DNA of 37,790 nt from Seminavis robusta (lineage: Eukaryota > Bacillariophyta > Bacillariophyceae > Naviculales > Naviculaceae), in assembly GCA_903772945.1 (NCBI GenBank), contig CAICTM010000831.1, forward strand, positions 8,352 through 46,141, in the 5' to 3' direction. Shown piece by piece: positions 1 to 10,800 of this stretch. Under the pieces are notes generated by a model, which was not told the origin of the DNA, did no database searches, and worked only from the letters and a program-made list of their open reading frames with translations. The translations under genes were made by a program, and so were the position numbers. The stretch's first letter is position 1. Each line of letters begins with the position of its first letter.

Positions 1-1030
1 ACTTGCTTTGCTTGGTGCTGCACTGGGTGCTGCACTTGATTCACTGGGAGCCGCACTTGCCGCGCTTGGACCTGCACTTGATTCACTAGGAGCCGCGCTT
101 GATTGACTAGGAGCTGCACTTGATTGACTGGGAGCCGCACTTGCTTGACTAGGAGCAGCACTTGCTTGGCTCGGAGCTGCACTTGCTGCGCTGGGAGCCG
201 CACTTGATTGGCTGGGAGCCGCGCTTGATTGGCTGGGAGCTGCACTTGCCGTGCTCGGAGCAGCACTCGATTGGCTTGGAGCAGCACTTGCCGCACTGGG
301 AGCTGAACTTGATTCACTCGGAGCTGCACTGGCCGCGCTCGGCGCAGCGCTCGCCGCACTGGGAACTGCACTAGATGTACTTGGAGCTCCACTTCCCGTG
401 CTCGGCGCTGCACTTAGTGCAAGACTGGGGTTGCCACTGGGAGTAGTGCTAGGAGATTGAGAAGAGCTCGGTGCAGCGCTTGATGCACTTGGAGTAAGAC
501 TGGGGGTGAAGCTGGGGGCGGAACTTGGAGAATGAGAAGAGCTCGGTGCTGCACTTGAACCACTGGGTGCGACACTGGGGTTGCCGCTGGGGGCAGCGCT
601 AGGAGAATGAGAAGAGCTTGGTGCTGCACTTGAAGCACTTGGTGCAAGACTGCGGGTGGAGCTGAGGGTGGAACTTGGAATTTGCGAAGAACTGGGTGTT
701 GCACTTGATACACTTGGTGCGATACTGGGGTTGCCGCTGGGGACAGAACTAGGAGATTGAGAGGAGCTCGGCGCTGCGCTTGAAGCACTGGGTGCGATAC
801 TGGGGTTGCCGCTGGGGGCAGTACTAGGCGAATTAGAAGAGCTCGGTGCTGAACTCGATGCGCTTGGTGCAAGACTGGGGGTGGAGCTGGGAGATGTACT
901 TGGAGAATGTGAAGAACTAGGTGCTCCACTGGATGTGCTTGGTGGAAGGCTTGGGGTGGAGCTGAGGGTAGAACTTGGAGATTGAGAAGAGCTCGGTGCT
1001 GCACTTGGGGCAGTGCTTGGTCCTGGAATA
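1..1030 (-). repeat. Ser/Ala/Pro heptad-like coding repeats in paralogue A
   Basis: Read on the minus strand, positions 1-420 code for a 7-residue (21 bp) repeat of the type SAAPSES, SAAPSAA or SAAPSQS. Positions 420-1030 code for a looser unit with SSSQSPS, PSGNPSIAPS and SSTPSLAPS blocks. The frame stays open throughout. Confidence 0.85.
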
Positions 1031-4000
1031 GATGGTTGGTTGCTAGGACTGGCGCTTGGATTGGCACTCGGGCCAGCTGTTGTTGGAGTTGCTGTTGGAC
1101 TGCCAGCAGTCCCTGTTGGACCTAGAGTTGTGGGGCTGGCCGTGGTGGGTGTAGCAGTTGATGTCGTAGCGGTTGAGGGAGAAGGAGTCGCTGGAGCAGC
1201 TGTTGATGGACTTGCTGTTGTGGGAGTTGCTGTTGGACTGCCAGAAGTCACTGTTGGGCTTAGAGTTGTTGGTCTTGCTGTAGTGGGTGTACCAGTTGGT
1301 GGCATAGCGGTTGAGGGAGAAGGAGTCGTTGGGGCAGCTGTTGATGGACTTGCTGTTGTGGGAGTTGCTGTTGGACTACCAGCAGTCACTGTTGGGCTTG
1401 GAGTTGTGGGGCTTGCTGTAGTGGGTGTAGCAGTCGATGGGGCAGCCGTTGATGGAGTTGCTGTTGCGGGAGATGCTGTTGGACTGCCAGCAGTCCCTGT
1501 TGGGCTTAGAGTTGTGGGTCTTGCTGTAGTGGGTGTACCAGTTGGTGGCATAGCGGTTGAGGGAGAAGGAGTGGTTGGGGCAGCCATAGGTGGAGTTGCT
1601 GTTGTAGGAGTAGTTGTTGAGCCAGCTGTTGTGGGCGTGGCAGTTGAGGGCGTAGTGGTTGTTGGGGTGGCTGTCGATGGAGTTGCTGTTGTAGGAGTAG
1701 TTGAGGGACTACCTGGAGTGACTGTAGGGCCTACAGTTGTTGGGCCAGCTGTTGTGGGAGTAGCTGTGGGACTTCCAGGAGTGACTGTGGGACCTGCAGT
1801 TGTTGGGCCAGCTGTGGTGGGAGAAGTTGAGGGACTACCAGGAATGACTGTGGGACCGGCAGTCATTGGGCTGCTTGTAGTTGGGCTTTCAGTGATCAGG
1901 GTCTCACTGATATAAACTCCTGATGATCCTGTTAGGCTAGAAAAGGCAGTAACAAAGTCAGCTCTCTGTGTGGTACTCCCCAAAAAGGGACTAGTGCTTG
2001 TCTCATCCACTGTGACAGAAAGTTCCAGATGAAAGTTTGCATTGTCAACTTGTAAGCCAATCTTCTGTGTTATGTTCACATTGGTCACAATTGCAGCACA
2101 TGCGGTTTCCGTAACGAAATCATTTGCTCTGACAAAATTAGAAGTCAAGATATCATCTTGGACAGAAGAGATGTCATTGGTAAACCCCATGTAGTACGTG
2201 GTGGTGACGGATGCATAGCCACAAGTTGGGGCGGCAGTTGGAACTTGTGTTGATGGAGATGACGTTGTTGGAATACTGCTGGGCTGTCCTGCTGATACTG
2301 TTGGGTTTCCCGTAGTTGGTGCTGCTGAAGTTGGTGGATTAGTTGGAGCTTCTGTAGGTGGCTCAGTTGGTGAGCCTGTCGTGATGGTTGGTGTTATTGG
2401 TGCAGAACTGGGACTTTCTGTTGTTGGTGTGGTTGTTGTTGGGCCTGTGGTTGTTGGGCTTGCGCTGGGCTTAACGGATTCCACAGTGGGAGCTCCAGTT
2501 GTAGGGGTGTCAGTGCTAGGAGCGTCAGTTGGTTGGCCTGTTGGCGGTGGCGTGGGGGCTGATGTTGGTGCCGGGGTGGGGTGGTTGGTTGGCCTCGGTG
2601 TGGGGGATGCTGTAGGAGAGGGTGTAGGCTGTCCTGTAGGAATTGGAGTGGGTTGGCCAGTTGGTGCTGAGGTTGGGGGTGATGTTGGAGATGGTGTTGG
2701 TGCTACAGATGGATTCAGCGTTGTTGGGGATGCACTGGGACTTCCCTCAGTCACTGTTGGGCTCAAGGTCGTGGGACTTGCTGTGGAAGGAGTTCCTGTG
2801 GGTGACCCAGTAGTGGGGCTTACTGTAGTTGGTTCAATTGTGGTGGGAGGATGAGTGGTGGGGTGGGTAGTTGTGGGGTTGCTCGTGCTGGGACCTGCAC
2901 TGCTTGCGCCTCCGGTAGTTGGGGATTCAGGGGTGGGGCCAGCAATAGTTGGGGCATCCAGAGTGGGGACAGCTGTGGTTGGGGCATCAGGAGTGATCCC
3001 AGCAGTAGTTGAGCTGATAGTGGTAGGGATGGGAGACATTGGAGCTTGACCATTTGGGCTCCCAGGTGAACCAGTTTGTCTTGAGGTGGATGGTCCTGGT
3101 TGTATGTTTTCGGTTGGTGCTTGGGAGGAAGGTCCAGCAGTTGTTGGGACTGATGGTGTCGGCAACTCCTGTTTTGATGGGGCCAATGGTGCTTGGTATG
3201 TAGGTTGAGCAGTTGTGGGGGGCAATGGGGTTGGCTCCTCCTGTTTTGATGGGACTGACGGTGCTTGGGTTATAGGTTCAGCAGTTGAAGGGGCAGATGG
3301 GGTTGGCTCTTGTGTCGATGAGGCTTCATCGTTTGGTGCCCCAGTACCAGCTTTAGAGTCAGAAGCTTCTGTGGGTGTTGCTGCAATAGGTGATCCTGTG
3401 ATTGGCATGGCAGAGGGGCTTTTTGACGGAGTACCACCGAGCCCCGCTGAAATGGATGGGGACCCGTTTGGAGAGCTGCTGGAACTTGGTGATAATGACG
3501 GGGCAGTCGACAGCAGTACTGTGGGGGGATTGGATGGCCGGTAGGAGGGCACTGGTTCTGTAGGCGACTTGGTTGGCACGGAAGTAAAAGCAGTAAAGGT
3601 CATCCCAACCGGAGCCGCAGTTGGAGCACCGGTGGTTTGCGTCGTTTTGTCTGTGGTGGCGTCATTCATACTGGTCTCTACAATGACCTTACTTGGGTTG
3701 TTGGGATCCACAACTGAGCCATAGAAGAAGCGAACACCTCCACCTTGGTCGTCCTTATCATCCGTCGAAACACTTGGGAAATGCTCTTTGATTTCATAGA
3801 TTAATGCCTCGACAAAGTTGGAATAGAGGTGATTCTCCATGAGGATGGAAGTTCCCGTGAGTTCGTCCAAGAGACGACCTTTTCCCATGTCTGCCTCTGC
3901 TTTGGAAGCGGACCTTTCTGTGGCGATTGGTTCCTCAAAAGCACCACCAAACAAGGCATTCTCATCTGGACATCCCACACAAGTCACAATCACTTTCCAC

Positions 4001-5808
4001 TGCGTATAGGTGTAGACCACTGTCGGCCCCGCTTGGACAGTATTGATATCTGTCAACTCGACACTATGCGCCACTCGCAGATAGTCTCCATTGCACATTC
4101 CCGAGAGTGCATTGTAGCTGAGCTTGAAGATTTCTTGGAGTTCTACTTTTTGGGCTTGTGCGAACCCGTCAGGTAGTCCCTGCAATACAAGATTGGTCAC
4201 GCCCTCTTTGAGTTCCGTCACTTGCTCAAAGTCCATGCAGAGTGGAATTTCAAAGTCGAAGGAAGAGTCATTCCAATAAATGATACCAACATCATCAGCC
4301 ACCACAGTACTAGCGATGGGTTCGTCGTCCATTGTGGTCGCATCAAAATCGAAATCATCCGGCCATGTGGCATTCTCTATAGTCAGTGTATTTTGCATTA
4401 TGTCGTTGAATGTGGTGTTGAGGTCAAGCACTGCAGAATTGGAGGTGGTGGTGGTCAAATTTGGTGGTACTTGTAGTGTCGTAGTGTTTGCCACGCTGGT
4501 CACATTGCCAAGTGCAGTTTCTTCCGTGGCCGCCATCAATACCACACCGGCAGAGACTACGGTTGCCGTCACTACGGCAGTTGCTCCCACAGCCACTGCT
4601 GCTTGTGTGGCCAGAGATGCTGTTGCCACACCCGTCAGTGCCTGGCTCATAATCCCAGTCGAAACAGCCGCTGCTGTGAGGGCGCCGGTTGTGGCAGCAG
4701 TCCCAGCGGCGGTGGATCCAACGGCAGCCTGCGACGCTGCCATGGCCATGTTCTGTGTGGTGGACTGGAGTGCCCTTTACAATCGTAGCGTAACGTACGA
4801 TAACGTAACGGAGTGTAACATAATGGAGTGATCAACAGAATGTGAGTGGAACAGGCAGATCGATTGAATGATGAATCCATTCGGAAATCTTACAAATAGG
4901 TTGGATTGGCAAGGTTGGCTACAGATTGTTGCTGCGTTTGTAGTAGCATGGCGGTTCGGGCATTCCCAGCAACCTCATCGGCCGCAGCTTCCGCAGCTTC
5001 CTGTGCCAGGTCGTCTGCTCCTGGCAGATCGTCCTCTGTATTAGAACTCCTTCTTCGACACCAGTTGATGAGTTTTGAGATTCCCTTCATGCAAACCATC
5101 AATCCACAGGCCATACAGATGGCATAGAGCAGAGATCGTTTGACTTTTTGTTCGTTCACTTCGGCAATGTCGATGGAGGATGGGTCTTCATCACCGATGG
5201 AGTCACTAATGAAGGATTGGATATCCTGGCTTTCCTCGTCACCGTATGCTTCTTCGTTGTTGTTGTTCTTGTCGTCATCCTCCTTCTTGATGCTGCCACC
5301 ATCATCTTCTACGCTGTGGTCTTCTACGCTGTGGTCTTCTACGATGTGGTCTTCCACGGTGTCGTCGTCGTCGTAGTGATCACCGCTAATTTCAGAGCGA
5401 TTGCTGGCCTCGAGTACATGAGCGCTAGTTTGGAGGAGATCTACGGGTCGATGGCTCGTGGGGAGACTTGCCCGGATAAGGGTCGAGGTTTCCCTGTACC
5501 GTACAACACAGCAACAGGTTAGACAGTGACTACATGTTTGTTTGAGCGGTCTAGCCATGGCATGGCATGACTTACGATTCTTGTTCCACTGGATGCTCCG
5601 TCATTTCTTCCTCTTCCTCCTCCTCTTGCTGCGCCTGTCGACTTGTCCTGTACGCTTCTTCCACGAGGAAACTTAGGTGCATCGAGACATCGGAGACTTC
5701 GTCATCTTCGTGCTCATCGTCACTACGAGGATTGCCTTCCGCCACCGCAATGTCCCTCACAGGCGGCCAAGACGGCTCATTGTTCTTGCTGTTGTTGTGG
5801 TTCTGCAT
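1..5808 (-). CDS. Giant Pro/Thr- and Ser/Ala-rich membrane surface protein, paralogue A (3' end outside window)
   Basis: Three exons are read on the minus strand: 5808-5576, 5493-4894 and 4774 down to the window edge, with no stop seen in exon 3. The ATG at 5808 was chosen because the start aligns with paralogues B and C; an in-frame stop lies upstream near 5957. In order the protein has an acidic exon-1 tail with SDVSMHLSFLVEEA, an Asp/Glu-rich stretch with a VEDHS repeat, a membrane segment at about residues 197-219, the linker [14 protein letters not shown], and an Ala/Gly-rich hydrophobic stretch (about 4740-4530). A Cys ectodomain (about 4240-3640), a Pro/Thr stalk, a conserved domain with two Cys (2223-1890), a Pro/Thr stalk and Ser/Ala/Pro repeats (1030-1) follow. 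I recognise no named family. A cell-surface or wall-linked role is inferred from composition. The repeat exon is unbroken here, unlike in B and C. Confidence 0.85.
1080..1900 (-). repeat. Pro/Thr-rich coding repeats with a 138-bp period, paralogue A
   Basis: The marker gctgttggac recurs at 1091, 1229 and 1367, exactly 138 bp (46 residues) apart, then at 1475 (108 bp). The protein reads as PTTASPT, GPTVT and GSPTATPT blocks. The same 138-bp period occurs in paralogue B. Confidence 0.85.
4775..4893 (-). other. Intron 2 of paralogue A (119 bp)
   Basis: The donor GTAAGA follows codons for NPTY plus TT, and the acceptor AAAG precedes GGCACTCCAG. Splicing gives NPTYLALQSTTQNM, which matches the spliced junctions of paralogues B and C. 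The intron is in phase 2. Confidence 0.85.
5311..5355 (-). repeat. 15-bp coding repeat, three copies
   Basis: Three successive 15-bp units (5311-5325, 5326-5340, 5341-5355) code for the repeated VEDHS of the acidic tail of paralogue A. The first two copies are identical and the third differs at two bases. Confidence 0.85.
5494..5575 (-). other. Intron 1 of paralogue A (82 bp)
   Basis: The donor GTAAGT follows GAATC and the acceptor TACAG precedes GGAAACC. The spliced sequence QESETSTLIRASL aligns with [11 protein letters not shown] of paralogue B. The intron is in phase 2. Confidence 0.85.
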
Positions 5809-7883
5809 GACAGAGGACAATGAATTGAGCAGTGGTTGTTGTGACAGGGTTATTGCTTCTGACTTCCTTGACTTCCTTGGCTCCGCTTGGTGGTCTTGAG
5901 GAGCTTCTTGAGGTGAGAGGGAGGAGGGGCTCTCATCGTGATTCTTGGACAGAATCTAATAAAGCCTCAAAGCCTCCTCAATGCTCTCTATTACGGTGGT
6001 TGCCACCACTGTATTGGAGCAGTAGGAAACCAAGAACAGCCAGTCATTGCCTGGTTATCTCTCCCCATCAACTATTGTTGTTTTGGGGGGAAGGTATTTA
6101 ATTGGTAAAAGACGGCCGTCACGTGACCTTTGTAGGAAAAGAGCAGCAGTGGTAAGAAGAGAGCTCACGGATCAATCGGGAATGCAATACTGGAGTAAAA
6201 AGCAATAAAAGAAATATTGCTACTAGAGCTGTCACCGTGGCCTTCTGAAACAGCAGAGTCACCTAGTGAGCCTCTTTCGGATGTTCCACTTTGGAATTCA
6301 TGAGCTTCTTCATGTCACCATTTATCTCTTTCGTTCTCCCCGCAGCAACTTGCCACATGCCTCTGTTTCAAGAACCACTTACTGTACTTACTAGCTAGCC
6401 AGCTCGGACATGGTGGAGAACATGTAGTAGGTATGCTAGCAGACTGCTAGCAGATAGCAGTAGCTCCCAGTACCAGGTGGTGATTGATTATCGATCGATG
6501 TCCCCGCTCCCGACTGTTGCTTGACTCCCACTGTAGCTGACCAGCTGCACAGCTACAAAAAGCTAGCTAGCTGCATCGCCAGTCCTAAAACGCGATCGAC
6601 GGCACGGAGAGACCGTACCGTACCGGTAGGACTGTAGCCACTCTCACCGGTTCGTGGTAGCTCTAGCCAGCTAGGGCAGCCTCTGGGGAGGGGCAGCTGG
6701 GGGGAGGCACCTTACCAAGAGTTCCAGGCACCAACGATCGAGTGAGAGTCAGCCTTTTGGAGGACCTACTACAGTAATATCTGGCCAGCTACAGTACTAG
6801 CTAGAGCTTGGCTGTAGCTGAAGCCAAGAACTCGACAGAATAGAATAAGGAGTAATAATAACCAAAGCTACTCCAGAAAAACTATGGCAAGACTTACCAA
6901 GAGCTGGTGAGTGACTAGCTCATCCTCGGTGCAAGTTGCTTACAGCGAATGGAATCTCGAGTAAGAATTTTGGCATCAAGATTCGTTGGATGCCTCTCAA
7001 ACACGGCAGAGGAGTGGAGTGGACCCGTGCCGCCGTATCGAGTGAGTTTTAGCTGTAGAGGAGTCTGTGCCTCCTTATGGCCTTACATTCCTCAATGGAA
7101 TCTAAACCGATGATTCGATTCGTTTCATTCTCTCGCCCTTGGGTCAGCTCATCGGTGAGCTTGAACTCTCCGGCACATTGATTTGTAACGTACCAGCGGT
7201 AGTCTGAAATCTCCGCATTGGCTGAATTTTTTTTGACTTGGCTGGATGAGAGGCGAGCTACGGTAGACTACATAAGGGGTGGTTCTGGCTGGCTGGCCAA
7301 TTTTTGCTATGATGGCACAACACGCACGGAGCGTTTTGCAGGTGGTCTGATCCAATACGAACGAAACTCGTCGATCCAAGACGAGCGCTCTCCGCTTACT
7401 TTTGTTTCGTGTCCTGCTGTGCTGCAGCTGACAAAGTCTATTTCTCCACACATTACTACGTTTGTCGTTCCAGGGTCTTTTGGCCACTGAATACAAGGTC
7501 AGGGATGGATCGAACTCCAATTCGACTCGACTCTTGTCGCAGCCAACGGTACCCCCGGATCTGATAGCTTTAGTTCTGAATGACGAAACGAATGGATCAG
7601 CCAATCGGCGGGAGACGAAACGGAAGCCCACGAGCGAGTGTTGTCTGCAAATAAGACCCTACTATCATGGACTTGGCAAGTCACGAACCAAACTGAGTGG
7701 AACAGATGACCACAATGCGAGTTTTAGTAATGGCTGTGCACAACACCAAGCGCTGCTCTATGAGTTTTCTGAAACAGAGACACTGTGAAACGTGTATGTA
7801 TTATGCATTATCTGCGGATGCGTCTTTTCCAAACACAGCCAAGCCCACCAGTCTCATGGAGAAGCAAACTTAGCTCAGGGCTC
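5809..7883. other. Intergenic region between paralogues A and B, no gene seen
   Basis: About 2.1 kb lies between the start of A and the stop of B, so it should contain the 5' region of A and the 3' untranslated region of B. I see only short palindromic runs of GCTAGC and ACCGGT type. The open frames at 7149-7631 lack an ATG near their start and resemble nothing I know. No promoter motif can be named with confidence. Confidence 0.6.
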
Positions 7884-10800
7884 TCATGCAGTGATTGTCA
7901 AGGTTAATGTAGATGTGCCCTTGTGCTTGTCTGACCCGTTGAACAACTGTGCCGTAATCGTAAATTGTGAGTTTGAATACCCAAACCCATTAAAGTCAGA
8001 GCTGGAAGTGCAGCCACTGGAACTCCCACAGACAGTATAGGGTGACCCGTCATTATCCGTATTGATTTCTGAACCATTCACTTCAAAAACCACGTACCAG
8101 GATGATGCTCCCCCCGAAATATCCACAACGATGTTCCATTGATATGTCAGATCCGCAGAATTGATTGTGCCCCCATTTGACAAGGTGCTCACAACTGCAT
8201 TGCCGTTGTCCGCATCAACTAGAGAGAAATCGCCCAATTGGCCAGTATCTGATGTTGGAGCAGAGCTCGATTCGCTGGGAGCTGCACTCGATTGGCTTGG
8301 AGCTGCACTTGATTGGCTCGGTGCTGCACTTGATTGGCTGGGAGCGGCACTCGGTGCAAGACTGGGGAGGGAGCTGGGGGCAGAACTTGGAGACTCGGAT
8401 TGAGTAGAGCTAGGAGCGGCACTTGATTGGCTTGGTGCTGCACTTGGTGCAAGACTGGGGAGGGAGCTGGGGGCAGAACTTGGAGACTCGGATTGAGAAG
8501 AGCTAGGAGCGGCACTTGATTGGCTCGGTGCTGCACTTGATTGGCTGGGCTGCACTCGGTGCAAGACTGGGGAGGGAGCTGGGGGCAGAACTTGGAGACT
8601 CGGATTGAGAAGAGCTAGGAGCGGCACTTGATTGGCTCGGTGCTGCACTTGAGACTTGGTGCAAGACTGGGAGCTGCACTCGGTGCAAGACTGGGGAGGG
8701 AGCTGGGGGCAGAACTTGGAGATTGAGAAGAGCTAGGAGCGGCACTTGATTGGCTTGGTGCTGCACTCGGTGCAAGACTGGGGAGGGAGCTGGGGGCAGA
8801 ACTTGGAGACTCGGATTGAGAAGAGCTAGGAACGGCACTTGATTGGCTCGGTGCTGCACTCGGTGCAAGACTGGGGAGGAGCTGGGGGTAGAACTTGGAG
8901 ATTGAGAAGAGCTAGGGCGGCTTGATGCCTTGGTGAAGACTGGGGGAGCTGGGGGAAGAACTTGGAGATTGAGAAGAGCTAGGAGCGGCACTTGATTGGC
9001 TTGGTGCTGCACTCGGTGCAAGACTGGGGAGGGAGCTGGGGGCAGAACTTGGAGACTCGGATTGAGAAGAGCTAGGAGTGGCACTTGTTGGCTCGGTGCT
9101 GCACTTGCCGCGCTTGGAGCTGCACTTGATTGGCTGGGAGCCGCACTGGCTGCGCTGGGAGCGCACTCGCTGCCTGGACGCACTTGATCGCTTGTGCTGC
9201 ACTGCGCACTGGGAGCTGCACTCACTGACTTGGTGCTGCACTTGCTGTGCTGGGGGCTGCACTTGATTCACTGGGAGCTGCACTTGCTGCACTGGAGTTG
9301 CACTTGCCGTGCTTGGAGCTACACTTGATTCGCTTGGTGCACTGATCGCTTGGAGCGCACTGCTGCACTGGGAGCTGCACTTGCCGCGCTTGGAGTTGAA
9401 CTTGGTGCTGCACTGGCTGCCTGGGGCGCACTTGACTGATCACTAGGAGCTCACTTGCTGCACTGGGAGTTGCACTTGCCGTGCTTGGAGCTCACTTGAT
9501 TCGCTTGGTGCTGCACTCGCTGACTTGGAGCCGCATGGCTGCACTGGAGCTGCACTTGCCGCGCTTGGAGTTGCACTTGATTCGCTTGGTGCTGCACTGG
9601 CTGCACTGGGAGCAGCACTGGCTGCACTGGGAGCTACACTTGCCACGCTTGGAGCTGCAATGGAATCGCTGGGAGCTGCACTGGCTGCGCTGGGAGTTGC
9701 ACTTGCCATGCTTGGAACCACACTCGATTCGCTTGGTGCTGCACTCGCTGTACTTGGAGCCGCACTGGCTGCACTGGGAGCTGCACTTGCCGCGCTTGGA
9801 GTTGCACTTGATTCGCTTGGTGCTGCACTGGAATCGCTGGGAGCAGCACTGGCTGCACTGGGAGCTACACTTGCCACGCTTGGAGCTGCACTGGAATCGC
9901 TGGGAGCTGCACTGGCTGCGCTGGAGTTGCACTTGCCATGCTTGGAACCACACTCGATTCGCTTGGTGCTGCACTCGCTGTACTTGGAGCAGCACTTGAT
10001 ACACTCGGTGCTCCACTTGCCACGCTGGGAGCCGCACTCGCTGCGCTTGGAGCTGTAGTTGATTTGCTTGGTGCTGCACTCGCTGCACTGGGAGCTGCAC
10101 TTGCCAAGCTTGGAGCTGCACTGGATTCACTGGGAGCTGCACTGCTGCTGGGAGCTGCACTTGCCGTGCTTGGAGCGACACTCGATTCGCTTGGTGCTGC
10201 ACTCGCTGACTGAGCGCACTTAGATGCTGCGGACTGCACTTGGTGCTGCACTTGGCACAAGACTGGGGCTACGGCTGGGAATAGAGCTAGGGAAATCAGA
10301 AGTGCTCGGTGCTGCACTTGATGCACTTGGTGCTAGACTGGGGGGAGAACTTGGAGACTGAGCAGAACTCGGTGCTGCGCTTGATGCACTTGGTGCAAGA
10401 CTGGGGCTACCTGGAGCAGAGAAGAGTCGAAGGCTTACTTGGGGCAGTGCTTGGATTAGTGCTTGGGGAAGCAGATGTCGGGGCGGCCGTTGATGGACTT
10501 GCAGTTGTAGGGGTAGCTGTGGGACTTCCTGCCGTGACTGTAGGGCCTGCAGTTGTTGGGCTTGCTGTAGTGGGTCTAGCAGTTGAAGGCGTAGCAGTTG
10601 AGGGGATAGCTGTTGTGGGGTTAGCCGTCGATGGACTTGCTGTTGTAGGAGTAGCTGTGGGACTTCCTTCAGTCACTGTAGGGCCTGCAGTTGTTGGGCT
10701 TGCTGTAGTGGGTGTAGCAGTTGAAGGCGTAGCAGTTGAGGGAATAGCTGTTGTGGGGTCAGCCGTCGATGGACTTGCTGTTGTAGGAGTAGCTGTGGGA

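Noticed and set aside
1..1030. CRISPR-like array because of regular short repeats
   Set aside because: The repeats are adjacent, coding and without unique spacers, and the genome is eukaryotic.
1013..1915. Long plus-strand open frames rich in VVG/GVAV and LGAAL over the repeat genes (also near 2381-2854, 9525-10058, 10309-11022, 12349-13455, 18238-19116 and 20514-21044)
   Set aside because: They are mirror frames of the minus-strand Pro/Thr and Ser/Ala repeats; the conserved Cys domains, splice sites and paralogue alignment are all on the minus strand.
7149..7631. 160-residue minus-strand open frame downstream of paralogue B
   Set aside because: It begins at GTG with no suitable ATG, overlaps plus-strand frames, and has no domain I recognise.
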